Under the pieces are notes generated by a model, which saw only the letters and a program-made list of their open reading frames with translations, made no database searches and was not told the DNA's origin. Positions 55,454 to 63,614 of a stretch of 64,000 nt of DNA are shown here, piece after piece. Position numbers and translations under genes: made by a program. The DNA comes from a bacterium. Lineage in GTDB: Bacteria > Oederibacteriota > Muellerivitia > Muellerivitales > Muellerivitaceae. How positions within the stretch are numbered: position 1 is the first letter of the stretch; the number at the start of each line of letters is the position of its first letter. The stretch spans positions 248,001 to 312,000 of the forward strand of contig DASZRK010000017.1 of the NCBI GenBank assembly GCA_035549195.1. Direction: 5' to 3'.

Positions 55454-56593
55454 TTGTCCAAGCAACGCATCGTCATCGTGGGCGGCGGGGTCATCGGTCT
55501 TTCCATCGCCGACCATTGCCGTCTCAAGGGACATTCGGTGGTCCTCCTGGACCGGGGTCCCTTCGCCCGGGAAGCCTCCTGGGCCGGCGCCGGGTTCCTC
55601 GACCTGCGCAGCGCCGCGCGGGTGGGCGGCGAATTCTTCTCGCTTTGCCGCTCGTCCTACGATCTTTTCCCCGAATGGACGGCCCGGCTCAAGAAGGAGA
55701 GCGGCACCGATCCCGAATTGATCCACTCCGGGAGCCTGGACGTGGCCTTCAACGACGCCGAGGAGGCCGCCCTCCAAAAAATGGAGAACAACCTCCGCGC
55801 TTTCCACCTGCAGGGGGAACGATGGTCCCCGGCTGAGGTCCGCAAGCGTGAACCCGCCCTTTCCGCGGAAGCCCGGTCCATTCTTTTTTTCGCGAAGACC
55901 AGCCAGGTCCGGCCGCCCCGCCTCACCCGGGCCCTCGTCCAAAGCCTGCAAAAAGGGGGCGCCATCCTGCGGGAAGTGGAACCCGTGGAGCGGTTCCTGA
56001 CCCAAGGCCGGAAAGTGACGGGGGTCAAAACGTCCCAAGGGATCCTGGAAGGGGACAGCATCGTCTTGGCGGCGGGCGCCTGGTCGGGGGGCTTGCTCCG
56101 GGAGGCCGGGAAGGACCTGGTCCAAAAACCTTTTCGGGGACAGGTGGTCATGTACCGGGCCCAGCCGGGCACCCTGAAGCACATCCTCTTCACGGGGGTG
56201 GAGAAGGGATTCACTTATATGGTGCCCCGGGCCGACGGCCATATCTATGTGGGAAGCACGCTGGAGGACGCCGGCTTCGAAAAGACCACCACGCCGGAGG
56301 GCCTCACCAAGCTCAAGACCGGGGCCCACAAGCTGGTGCCGGGCCTCTCCCAACAATGGATCGAGGATACATGGGCGGGCCTGCGGCCCGGGTCCCTCGA
56401 TGGCTGGCCCTACCTGGGACGGGTGCCGGGCTTCGATAATCTCTGGGCCGCCACGGGTCATTTCACCCATGGACTCCTTTTCTCGGCGGTGACCGGGCGC
56501 CTCATGGCCCAGGCCCTTTCGGGCGAAAGGACCGACCTGGACCTCAGCCCCTATGCCTTGGACCGGGAGCCCCATCCGGTCGCCGGCCTTTAA
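55454..56593 (+). CDS. thiO: FAD-dependent glycine oxidase-like amino acid oxidase (ThiO type)
   Basis: A 379-residue DAO-family flavoprotein. The N-terminal FAD-binding fold is RIVIVGGGVIGLSIADHC; the central substrate domain and the C-terminal GLRPGSLDGWPYLGRVPGFDNLWAATGHFTHG block (FAD closure) match ThiO, which makes dehydroglycine for thiazole synthesis. No other thiamine genes are nearby, so another D-amino-acid or glycine oxidase role is possible. The start is a TTG at 55454, with GGGGGG upstream and the TATAAT in a consistent place. Confidence 0.8.
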   Translation: MSKQRIVIVGGGVIGLSIADHCRLKGHSVVLLDRGPFAREASWAGAGFLDLRSAARVGGEFFSLCRSSYDLFPEWTARLKKESGTDPELIHSGSLDVAFNDAEEAALQKMENNLRAFHLQGERWSPAEVRKREPALSAEARSILFFAKTSQVRPPRLTRALVQSLQKGGAILREVEPVERFLTQGRKVTGVKTSQGILEGDSIVLAAGAWSGGLLREAGKDLVQKPFRGQVVMYRAQPGTLKHILFTGVEKGFTYMVPRADGHIYVGSTLEDAGFEKTTTPEGLTKLKTGAHKLVPGLSQQWIEDTWAGLRPGSLDGWPYLGRVPGFDNLWAATGHFTHGLLFSAVTGRLMAQALSGERTDLDLSPYALDREPHPVAGL

Positions 56594-56630
56594 AAAAGAC
56601 CTGGTTCCAGCCTAAATCACGAAACAAGAA

Positions 56631-56660
56631 TTCAAACTTCAAAAAAGCTTGGCCTATAAT
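56631..56660 (+). promoter_or_regulatory. Promoter of hldD
   Basis: TTCAAA (56631-56636) and TATAAT (56655-56660) are separated by 18 bases. The -10 sits in TTGGCCTATAAT, the same 12-base string as in the dnaN promoter. Confidence 0.65.
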
Positions 56661-56695
56661 GCGCTTTTCCGCTTCACCCCCTCCGAAGGAAGACC

Positions 56696-57652
56696 ATGAG
56701 CCTCATCATTACCGGAGCCTACGGTTTCATCGGAGCCCGGGTCGTGCGGGCCCTCCTGGACAAGGGCCAGAAGGACCTGATCCTCGTCGATAAGGCCGAC
56801 CACCGCGCCCGTTCCTGCGCGAAGGGCCTGGAAAACCTGCCCTTCCTGGATCGCGAGAAGTTCCTGGCCGAACTCCCCCATCTCAAAGGCGTGACCGCCA
56901 TCCTGCACTTGGGCGCCTGCACCGACACCGGCAACCATGACCAGGCCTATATGTGGCGGATGAACACGGACTACACCAAGGCCGTCTGGGAATGGTGCGC
57001 GAAGAATGGGGTTCCGCTGGTCTATGCCTCCTCCGGCGCGACCTATGGCAAGGGCGACGAGGGTTACTCCGACGCCCACCCGGACATTCCCCGCTACCAA
57101 CCCCTGAATGTTTATGGTAAGAGCAAGCATGAGTTCGACCTTTGGGCCTTGGAACAAAAGGCGGCTCCGCCCCGTTGGTACGGGCTCAAGTTCTTCAATG
57201 TCTATGGCATGGATGAGAACCATAAGGGCCGCATGGCCTCGCCCATCTTCCACGGCTACCACGAGATCCGGAAGACCGGGAAGCAGACCCTTTTCCGGTC
57301 CCACAAGGAAGGCATCCGCGACGGGGAGCAGAAGCGGGATTTCATCTTCGTCGACGACATCGTGAAGCTCTGTCTTTTCTGCCTGGAAAAGGCCCCGGCT
57401 TCGGGCATCTACAACTGCGGCACGGGCCAAGCCCGTACTTTCCTCGACGTCTCCAAGGCCCTGTTCCAGGCCCTGGGGTTGGAGCAAAGGATCGAATGGG
57501 TGGATACCCCCGAGAAGTTCCGGGCGGGTTACCAGTATTTTACGCAGGCGGATATGAGCAAGATGAGGACCGCCGGTTACCAGGACCCGTTCCTGGCGGT
57601 GGAAGAAGGGGTCGCGAAATACGTTCAATGGTTGAAGAAAGACCAGAACTGA
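56696..57652 (+). CDS. hldD: ADP-L-glycero-D-manno-heptose 6-epimerase
   Basis: A 318-residue NAD(P)-dependent SDR epimerase that makes ADP-L-glycero-D-manno-heptose for the LPS inner core. The dinucleotide motif is [13 protein letters not shown], and the HldD pattern is clear: [32 protein letters not shown] (catalytic Tyr and Lys) and [18 protein letters not shown]. This supports an LPS-bearing outer membrane. The GGAAG before the ATG is suitable. purC follows after 14 bases and may be co-transcribed. Confidence 0.95.
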   Translation: MSLIITGAYGFIGARVVRALLDKGQKDLILVDKADHRARSCAKGLENLPFLDREKFLAELPHLKGVTAILHLGACTDTGNHDQAYMWRMNTDYTKAVWEWCAKNGVPLVYASSGATYGKGDEGYSDAHPDIPRYQPLNVYGKSKHEFDLWALEQKAAPPRWYGLKFFNVYGMDENHKGRMASPIFHGYHEIRKTGKQTLFRSHKEGIRDGEQKRDFIFVDDIVKLCLFCLEKAPASGIYNCGTGQARTFLDVSKALFQALGLEQRIEWVDTPEKFRAGYQYFTQADMSKMRTAGYQDPFLAVEEGVAKYVQWLKKDQN

Positions 57653-57666
57653 AATTAGGAGAGACC

Positions 57667-58578
57667 ATGGCTTCGAACGTCGTCCTTCAGACCAATATCC
57701 CGGGCGTGCTCGCTCCCAAACGGGGCAAGGTTCGGGACATCTACGACCTGGGCGATAAGCTGCTCATCGTGGTGACGGACCGCATCTCGGCCTTCGACGT
57801 CATCCTGCCGAACGGCATCCCCGACAAGGGCGTGGTCCTGAACCAGATCTCCGCCTATTGGTTCAAGAAAATGGAGGGGGTCGTTCCCAACCATATCATC
57901 TCCATGGACATCTCCACCCTGCCCGAGGCCTTCCAGAAGGCCAAGGACCAGTTGGAAGGCCGTTCCATGATCGTGAAGAAGGCCAAGCCCCTGCCGGCCG
58001 AGTGCATCGTGCGCGGCTACCTGACCGGGTCGGGCCTCAAGGAATACCAGAAGACCGGCAAGGTCTGCGGCATTGAGTTGCCCAAGGGCCTCGTCGAGTC
58101 CTCCCGGATCTCGGAGCCCATCTTCACCCCCTCCACCAAGGCCGAACAGGGCCACGACGTGAACATTTCCTTCGACGAGATGAGGAAGATCCTGAACGAT
58201 GACGGGCTGGCCGAGAAGGTGAAGGAAGTGAGCCTGGAGATCTACCGCCGGGGCCGGGACCTGGCGGACGCCAAGGGGATCCTGATCGCCGATACCAAGT
58301 TCGAGTTCGGCCTCCTGAACGGCCACCTCATCCTCATCGACGAGGTCATGACCCCGGACTCCTCCCGCTTTTGGCCCAAGGCCGATTACAAGGAAGGGGT
58401 GTCCCAGAAGAGCTTCGACAAGCAGTTCGTGAGGGATTATTTGGAGACCTTGAAGGATTGGAACAAGACCCCGCCGGGACCCGAATTGCCCGCCGAGATC
58501 GTCCAAAAGACCCGGGAGAAATACGTCGAGGCCTTCGAGCGGGTGACCGGGAACAAGTTCGGGAACTTCAACTTTTAG
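57667..58578 (+). CDS. purC: Phosphoribosylaminoimidazole-succinocarboxamide synthase
   Basis: A 303-residue PurC of the longer eukaryote/Proteobacteria-like type, which joins aspartate to CAIR in purine synthesis. Landmarks are [43 protein letters not shown] and [13 protein letters not shown]. The ATG at 57667 is chosen because GGAGA lies just upstream; an upstream in-frame start would fall inside hldD. No other purine genes are present in the window. Confidence 0.95.
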   Translation: MASNVVLQTNIPGVLAPKRGKVRDIYDLGDKLLIVVTDRISAFDVILPNGIPDKGVVLNQISAYWFKKMEGVVPNHIISMDISTLPEAFQKAKDQLEGRSMIVKKAKPLPAECIVRGYLTGSGLKEYQKTGKVCGIELPKGLVESSRISEPIFTPSTKAEQGHDVNISFDEMRKILNDDGLAEKVKEVSLEIYRRGRDLADAKGILIADTKFEFGLLNGHLILIDEVMTPDSSRFWPKADYKEGVSQKSFDKQFVRDYLETLKDWNKTPPGPELPAEIVQKTREKYVEAFERVTGNKFGNFNF

Positions 58579-58645
58579 CTTCCGGCGTTCCAAAAGCCGC
58601 AAAAGCGGGTAGAATAAAAACCGTTCCAAGACCAGGAGGCAAGCT

Positions 58646-59173
58646 TTGAACCCACCGGGCCCACCGTTCAATTTCCATGCGTTCCTGACCCATCTTTGGG
58701 CCCTTTTGGTCTCCGAACCTTGGCCTTGGTGGGCCGCCGGGGCGGGGATCGGTTTTGCGGCTTTGGGGTTGGCTTGGTTCACCGGCGCCCGGTTGGGCGT
58801 GACCGGCGGCTACGCGGCCGGACTTTCCAAGGCCGGCTTGGACAAGCCCCAGTCCGGCGACTGGAAGTTCTGGTTCATCCTGGGCATTCCCCTAGGGGCT
58901 TTCTTGGCCAATATCGGCCATTGGGGCTGGACCCTCACCTATGGCCGCCTGGACGCGGTCACCTTCGGCATCCTTCCCCTGAAGATCGTCTGGCTGCTGG
59001 TGAGCGGCTTCCTGGTGGGCTTCGGCGCCCGATGGGCCGGCGGCTGCGTGAGCGGCCATAGCCTCATGGGCATCCCCCAGGGCAACAAGATGTCCATCGT
59101 GGTCACCCTGGGCTTCCTGGCTTCCGGCATCGTGGTCACGAACCTCCTGTTCACCTACTTAAGGATCCTCTGA
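58646..59173 (+). CDS. YeeE/YedE family sulfur-transport membrane protein, first subunit
   Basis: A 175-residue membrane protein of the YeeE/YedE (DUF395) family, linked to thiosulfate or other sulfur-compound uptake. About four membrane segments are seen, with the conserved Cys motif GARWAGGCVSGHSLMG. The TTG start is supported by AGGAGG six bases upstream. Its TGA overlaps the ATG of the second subunit (TGATG), so together they form the split two-gene version of the transporter. Confidence 0.88.
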   Translation: MNPPGPPFNFHAFLTHLWALLVSEPWPWWAAGAGIGFAALGLAWFTGARLGVTGGYAAGLSKAGLDKPQSGDWKFWFILGIPLGAFLANIGHWGWTLTYGRLDAVTFGILPLKIVWLLVSGFLVGFGARWAGGCVSGHSLMGIPQGNKMSIVVTLGFLASGIVVTNLLFTYLRIL

Positions 59174-59709
59174 TGGCCCTTAAAAAGACGACCTCCAAAC
59201 CAAAGGCCACGAAGAAGGCCGCCGGTCCCGACAGCCGGTCCAAATGGGTCTTCCTCCTTTTCGGAGGCCTCTTTGGCTATATGCTCTCCAAGGCCAGCGC
59301 CACCGACTACGACACCATCATCGATATGTTCCGTCCCACCAATCTCCATGTGGACCGCACGCCCTCGGGCTGGTATTGGCACCTGGAGGCCCTCCGGCTC
59401 TACGGCGTCCTGGGGATGGCGGTGGCCGTGATCGCCTTGGGGCTCTTCCTGCTCCAGCGCTCGAAAAAACCCACCTGGACCGGGAAACCCCTGGACTGGG
59501 AATCGCAGACCTGGAACCCGGACCGCATCCTGGGCTCCTTCGTTTTCGGCGCCGGTTGGGCCCTGTCCGGGGTCTGCCCGGGCACCGCCCTGGCGCAGGT
59601 CGGCGAGGGCAAGGTCGTGGCCTTCTTCACCGTGGCCGGTATCGTGGCGGGGGTCTGGGCCTACCAGAAATTCAAGGGTCCGTCCTCGAACAAAGAACAG
59701 GTTTGCTGA
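59173..59709 (+). CDS. YeeE/YedE-like sulfur-transport membrane protein, second subunit (DUF6691 type)
   Basis: A 178-residue partner of the preceding gene, with a Lys-rich N-terminal stretch, about four membrane segments and the second conserved Cys motif FGAGWALSGVCPGTALAQ. In single-chain YeeE both halves are joined; here they are coupled by a TGATG overlap. The substrate is probably thiosulfate or a related sulfur compound, by family. The C-terminus overlaps the start region of the PAP2 gene. Confidence 0.85.
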   Translation: MALKKTTSKPKATKKAAGPDSRSKWVFLLFGGLFGYMLSKASATDYDTIIDMFRPTNLHVDRTPSGWYWHLEALRLYGVLGMAVAVIALGLFLLQRSKKPTWTGKPLDWESQTWNPDRILGSFVFGAGWALSGVCPGTALAQVGEGKVVAFFTVAGIVAGVWAYQKFKGPSSNKEQVC

Positions 59710-60446
59710 AGATCCGCCTCCCTTATTTCCTGCTGGCCGCTTTTTTCCTTCTATTTCCCCTGGCGCTCGGCGCGGAGCCTTTCCGTTCCCCCGATCCGGA
59801 CACCAGCCTGGCCCATTTCCCGGCCAAGTGTCTCGACGACCTTCCCAACCTCCTGGCGCCGGAGAACATCCCGGTCCTGGGCGTGGGAGCTGTCCTGACC
59901 GCCGGCGACTGGGTCTTCTTCGACCCACAGAACGCCATTGCCCAAGATCTGAGGGACTGGGACACGCCGGGCCTTTTCGACTTCGGGAATTTTTATGGGG
60001 AAGGCTGGGTGGAGGGTGGGACGGCGGTCGGGGGATGGGGCCTGGGAGCCTTGACGGACGATCCCCGGCTCCAGGAGTTCGGGCGGGACGCCGGCGAATC
60101 CCTCTTGATGGCGACCGTGGTGGTGACCGTCCTGAAATATCCCGTGGGCCGGGAAAGGCCGGACGGTTCGAACGCCTTTTCCTTTCCCTCGGGGCATTCC
60201 ATCACGGCCTTCTGCTTCGCGCCCGTCGTGGCGCAATATGGGGGATGGGAACTGGGAGTGCCCGCCTACGCCTTGGCGACGGTCACGGCCCTCGCCCGGG
60301 TGGAGGGATACCACCACTACCTATCGGATGTGATCGGCGGGGCGACGCTGGGCATCCTCATCGGCCAAGCGGTGGTCCATCGGCCGAAGGACCTCCAACT
60401 GGGCCTGGCCCCCGGTGCCTTCCAGGTCACCTGGAGATTCGATTGA
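59703..60446 (+). CDS. PAP2 family phosphatase, exported
   Basis: A 247-residue PAP2 acid phosphatase with a signal-like N-terminus (LPYFLLAAFFLLFPLALGA). The three active-site blocks are KYPVGRERPDG, FSFPSGHSITAFC and RVEGYHHYLSDVIGG, all intact. Substrates in the family include lipid phosphates and undecaprenyl diphosphate. The start is uncertain: a TTG at 59703, inside the end of the previous gene, has no convincing Shine-Dalgarno. It is convergent with the peptidase gene, with a 16-base gap. Confidence 0.82.
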   Translation: MLKIRLPYFLLAAFFLLFPLALGAEPFRSPDPDTSLAHFPAKCLDDLPNLLAPENIPVLGVGAVLTAGDWVFFDPQNAIAQDLRDWDTPGLFDFGNFYGEGWVEGGTAVGGWGLGALTDDPRLQEFGRDAGESLLMATVVVTVLKYPVGRERPDGSNAFSFPSGHSITAFCFAPVVAQYGGWELGVPAYALATVTALARVEGYHHYLSDVIGGATLGILIGQAVVHRPKDLQLGLAPGAFQVTWRFD

Positions 60447-60462
60447 ACTTGCGGACCGCGGG

Positions 60463-62199
60463 CTAGGCCAGCTTCTCCAGACGGTCCAGTTCCTTCCCGA
60501 CCTCTTCCATCAGCGGTTCGATGATCGCCAGGCTGAAGTCGAAGCGGATACCGGCGGTTTTGAAGATCTCCGGCAGGGTCCGGCTGCCTCCCACCGAAAG
60601 ACCCTGTTTATAGAGCCGGACGCCTTCCTTGGGATCCTTCCGATAGTTCTTCCAGACCTGGAGCGCCCCCAATTGGGCGATGCCGTATTCGATGTAATAG
60701 AAGGGAAGCTCGAAGATATGGAGCTGGCGGTGCCAGAGGGAGGCCCGCACTTCCTCCAATCCGGTCCAATCCTCGGCCCCGCCCAAGCGCTTGCGCAACG
60801 ATACCCAGGCGTCGGTCCTCTCTTGGCGGCCATGGCCGGGGTTCGCATAGATCCAGTGTTGGAAGGCGTCCACCGTGGCGATCCAGGGTAGCAGGCCGAT
60901 GACGTTCTCCAGGTGGGTGATGCAGGAACGGGCCGCTTCCCTGGCATCGGGATAGAACTCGCTCAAATAAGGATTGCCCATCAGCTCCATGCTCATGGAC
61001 GCCACCTCGCAGAATTCCATGGGGGCGTGCCGGTAAAAGGAAAAGGGAAGGCCCCGGGAAGCGACCCCATGCATGGCGTGGCCGCTCTCGTGAAGCAAGG
61101 TCCGCACATCGTGGTCCAACCCCACCGCGTTCATGAAGATGAAGGGGAGGCGCGTCTCTTCCAGCGTGGTGTTATAGCCGCCGGGGGCCTTGCCCTTGCG
61201 GGAGTCCAGGTCGAGCAACCCCAGGTCCCGCATTTGCCGGAAATTCCTGCCGAATTCGGGGTCCACCTTCTCCAAGATCCTTCCGCAACCCTCCACCAGG
61301 CGGTCCGTTCCCTCGAAAGGCTTGAGGGGGTTCTTCCCGTTGGGGTCCACCGACAGGTCCCAGGGTTTCAGGACGGAGAGCCCCAGTTTTTTCGCGCGCT
61401 TCTCCTGGATCTTGAGGACCAGGGGCCGGATGGCCTTTTCGGCGCTTTCATGGAAGGCCTGGCAATCCTTGGGGGAATAGTCGAAGCGTTCCTTCCGGCG
61501 GAAGACGTAATCCCGGTAATTCTCGAACCCGGCGTTCTTGCCCACTTGGACCCGGAGCTTGAGCATGGCGTCGAAAAGGTCCTCAAAAGCGTCCTTTTCC
61601 TGCAGCCGGCGCTCGGCCGTCAGGCTCCAGGCCTCCTCCCGGACCTTTCGGTCGGTGGATTCCAGGTAGCGGCCCATTTGTTGGAGGGTCTGTTCACGGC
61701 CGTCGTAATGCACCATCAGCGAACCGGTCAGTTTTTGGTATTGCTGGGAAAGTTTTCCCAGTTCGGTCTCCAAGGGGATGTTCTCTTCCCGGTAAAGCTG
61801 GAACTCGTTCTCCACCGAACGGTCGAAAAGGAAGAAATCGTCGCGGGGAAGCTCGGCGCGGTAAGGGCATTCCTTGTACTTGCGCAGGAGCTCGAAACCC
61901 CGGGGTTTGGCGGGCTCCTCCACCCTCTCCAGGAATTCCAGGTAGGCCTTCTCGCAAGCCGGGTCGTCGGTGGCGCAGGTCATGCGCACGTAACGGATGG
62001 ATCCGGCCTCGCCCAGGCAGTCCTGGAACTCGCCCCAGTCCTTGAGCCAGCGCTTCAGATCCTCCACCGAGCCCAGGGACCGGTCCCGCAGTTCATCGAA
62101 GAGGGGCTCCACCTGCTTCCAGTCGCCCAGGTCCGCGCCCGAAGGGACATAGGCGCGCGGGAATTCGTGCGGCAGGGTCTTGGGATCGAGAAGGGTCAT
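60463..62199 (-). CDS. M3 family oligoendopeptidase (PepF-like)
   Basis: A 578-residue zinc metallopeptidase of family M3. The zinc motif HESGH is at about 370-374 with the third ligand Glu near 398 (EFCEVASMSMEL). The N-terminal helical region and the C-terminal PFYYIEYGIAQLGALQVW block match oligoendopeptidase F-type enzymes, which cut short peptides in the cytoplasm. No signal peptide is seen. It is divergent from the RecB-like nuclease gene. Confidence 0.93.
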   Translation of the reverse strand: MTLLDPKTLPHEFPRAYVPSGADLGDWKQVEPLFDELRDRSLGSVEDLKRWLKDWGEFQDCLGEAGSIRYVRMTCATDDPACEKAYLEFLERVEEPAKPRGFELLRKYKECPYRAELPRDDFFLFDRSVENEFQLYREENIPLETELGKLSQQYQKLTGSLMVHYDGREQTLQQMGRYLESTDRKVREEAWSLTAERRLQEKDAFEDLFDAMLKLRVQVGKNAGFENYRDYVFRRKERFDYSPKDCQAFHESAEKAIRPLVLKIQEKRAKKLGLSVLKPWDLSVDPNGKNPLKPFEGTDRLVEGCGRILEKVDPEFGRNFRQMRDLGLLDLDSRKGKAPGGYNTTLEETRLPFIFMNAVGLDHDVRTLLHESGHAMHGVASRGLPFSFYRHAPMEFCEVASMSMELMGNPYLSEFYPDAREAARSCITHLENVIGLLPWIATVDAFQHWIYANPGHGRQERTDAWVSLRKRLGGAEDWTGLEEVRASLWHRQLHIFELPFYYIEYGIAQLGALQVWKNYRKDPKEGVRLYKQGLSVGGSRTLPEIFKTAGIRFDFSLAIIEPLMEEVGKELDRLEKLA

Positions 62200-62291
62200 G
62201 GGATTTCCTTGGTGCGGGGTTGGGCAACTCTAACAGAGGGCGGGGGAAAAAAGGAGGGGTGCCTTGGTTCGACTTTCCAAATCATGCCCGA

Positions 62292-62297
62292 TATAAT
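62292..62297 (+). promoter_or_regulatory. -10 element of the RecB-like nuclease gene, placed for a leaderless mRNA
   Basis: A perfect TATAAT ends six bases before the GTG at 62304. No Shine-Dalgarno lies between, so the transcript should begin at the start codon. Confidence 0.65.
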
Positions 62298-62303
62298 CGA
62301 CCC

Positions 62304-63305
62304 GTGACCCTTTATTCTTATTCCCGCATCAACACCTTCTTCACCTGTCCCTCGCAATTCGAACACCGCTACATCAAACGGACCCCTTCCCCGGTCCCGG
62401 AGGGCATCGAGCTCTTCCTGGGCAGCCGTTTCCACGAGACCATGGAGCATCTCTATGGCCTCATCCCGGAACGGGTGCCGACGGTCAACGAACTGCTTAA
62501 TTTCTTCCAGAAGCACTGGCAGAACCACTTGGTCGAGGCCCAGGACACCCAAAAACGGAAGGGTTTTGACGCTCCTTTGCGCATCGTGAACGAGGGCCAG
62601 TCGATCGAGGACTATTTCCAGAAGGGCCAGCTTTTCGTCGAGAACTACTACCATAACTACCAGCCCTTCGACCAGGACGTGACCGAGGGCATCGAAATGA
62701 AGGTCATCTTCAACCTGGACCCCAAGGGCCAGTACAAGATGCAGGGTTACATCGACCGCGTGGCCCGGGAACCGGATGGGACCTACGTCATCCACGACTA
62801 CAAGACCAGTTCCCGCAAGATGTCGGCGGAGGACGTGAAGTTCGAGGACCAATTGGCCCTCTACCAGGCCGGACTCCTCCAGAATCCCAAGTTCGGGCCC
62901 AAGGCCAAGTTCCGCCAGGTCTGGCATTTCGTGGCCTTCGAGAAGGACCAGGTGGTGGACGAACGGGGCCCCGAAGCCATCGCCAAGCTCCAGGAACGCT
63001 ATATCGGCAAGATCAAGACCATCGAAAGCGCCCGTAGTTTTCCGACCAAGACCAGCGCCCTCTGCGGTTGGTGCGAGTTCCTAAGCCTTTGCCCCGACGG
63101 CCAACAGGCCGTGGCCAACCGGAAGAAGAAAAAGGAAGAGGGAGCCCCGGGCGCCCCGCCCGAGGAGCAAGCCCTGCCGGCCGCGCCCGTCATTCCGGCC
63201 CTACCGGCCGAAACACCCGTGCCGGCCTTGGCCGCCGCCCCTGCCCTTCTTCCCAAGAAGAAGGGGAAGGCCGTGGTCTCCCAGGATCAGCTTCAGCTCT
63301 TCTAG
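62304..63305 (+). CDS. PD-(D/E)XK nuclease (RecB/Cas4-like) with a C-terminal clamp-binding-like motif
   Basis: A 333-residue nuclease. It starts TLYSYSRINTFFTCPSQFEHRYI, then GSRFHETMEHLY (motif with His), GYIDRVARE with the catalytic Asp, HDYKTSS (D-x-K) and EDQLALYQAGL, and a Cys cluster CGWCEFLSLCP of the iron-sulfur type near residue 255. The whole is like RecB-family/AddB C-terminal nuclease domains standing alone. A low-complexity Ala/Pro tail ends in QLQLF, a match to the beta-clamp pentapeptide. The GTG start has no Shine-Dalgarno but a TATAAT at the right distance. Confidence 0.83.
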   Translation: MTLYSYSRINTFFTCPSQFEHRYIKRTPSPVPEGIELFLGSRFHETMEHLYGLIPERVPTVNELLNFFQKHWQNHLVEAQDTQKRKGFDAPLRIVNEGQSIEDYFQKGQLFVENYYHNYQPFDQDVTEGIEMKVIFNLDPKGQYKMQGYIDRVAREPDGTYVIHDYKTSSRKMSAEDVKFEDQLALYQAGLLQNPKFGPKAKFRQVWHFVAFEKDQVVDERGPEAIAKLQERYIGKIKTIESARSFPTKTSALCGWCEFLSLCPDGQQAVANRKKKKEEGAPGAPPEEQALPAAPVIPALPAETPVPALAAAPALLPKKKGKAVVSQDQLQLF

Positions 63306-63315
63306 AACGTCCCGG

Positions 63316-63540
63316 AAAATAAAAAACCCTCCCCCGCTGCCGCTCATAGGGGAAGTTCCCCCTATGGACCCCCTCACAAACCTTTAAGGGGCAGAGCCCC
63401 TTGGACCCCCGGTCCCGAAAATAAAACGACCGGTTCCGCTGCCGCTCATAGGGGAAGTTCCCCCTATGGACCCCTGGACAAACCTTAAGGGGGCCAAGCC
63501 CCCTTAAAAACCCGGGGGCGGAAATAAAAAACCCTCCCCC
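63316..63540. repeat. 102-base tandem repeat with hairpins between convergent genes
   Basis: Two full copies (from about 63316 and 63418) and the start of a third (63522) have a period of 102-103 bases. The block from CGCTGCCGCTCATAGGGG to the GGACCCC end (38 bases, starting 63335 and 63437) is identical. Each copy has one hairpin CATAGGGG/CCCCTATG and a second GGGGC/GCCCC type, preceded by AAATAAAA. There is no open reading frame that I accept in 63306-63614. Confidence 0.8.
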
Positions 63541-63557
63541 GCTGTCGCGAGGGAGGG
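63522..63557 (-). terminator. Terminator of the HEAT-repeat gene (minus strand)
   Basis: A seven-base stem CCCTCCC (63532-63538) / GGGAGGG (63551-63557) is followed on the minus strand by TTTTTTATTT. It starts the third repeat copy, which suggests the repeats derive from a duplicated terminator. Confidence 0.7.
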
Positions 63558-63614
63558 GATTTCCCCCGGCGGAAGATGGGCAGTCCCTCCGCCGGAACGA
63601 GATCCGGGACCCGC

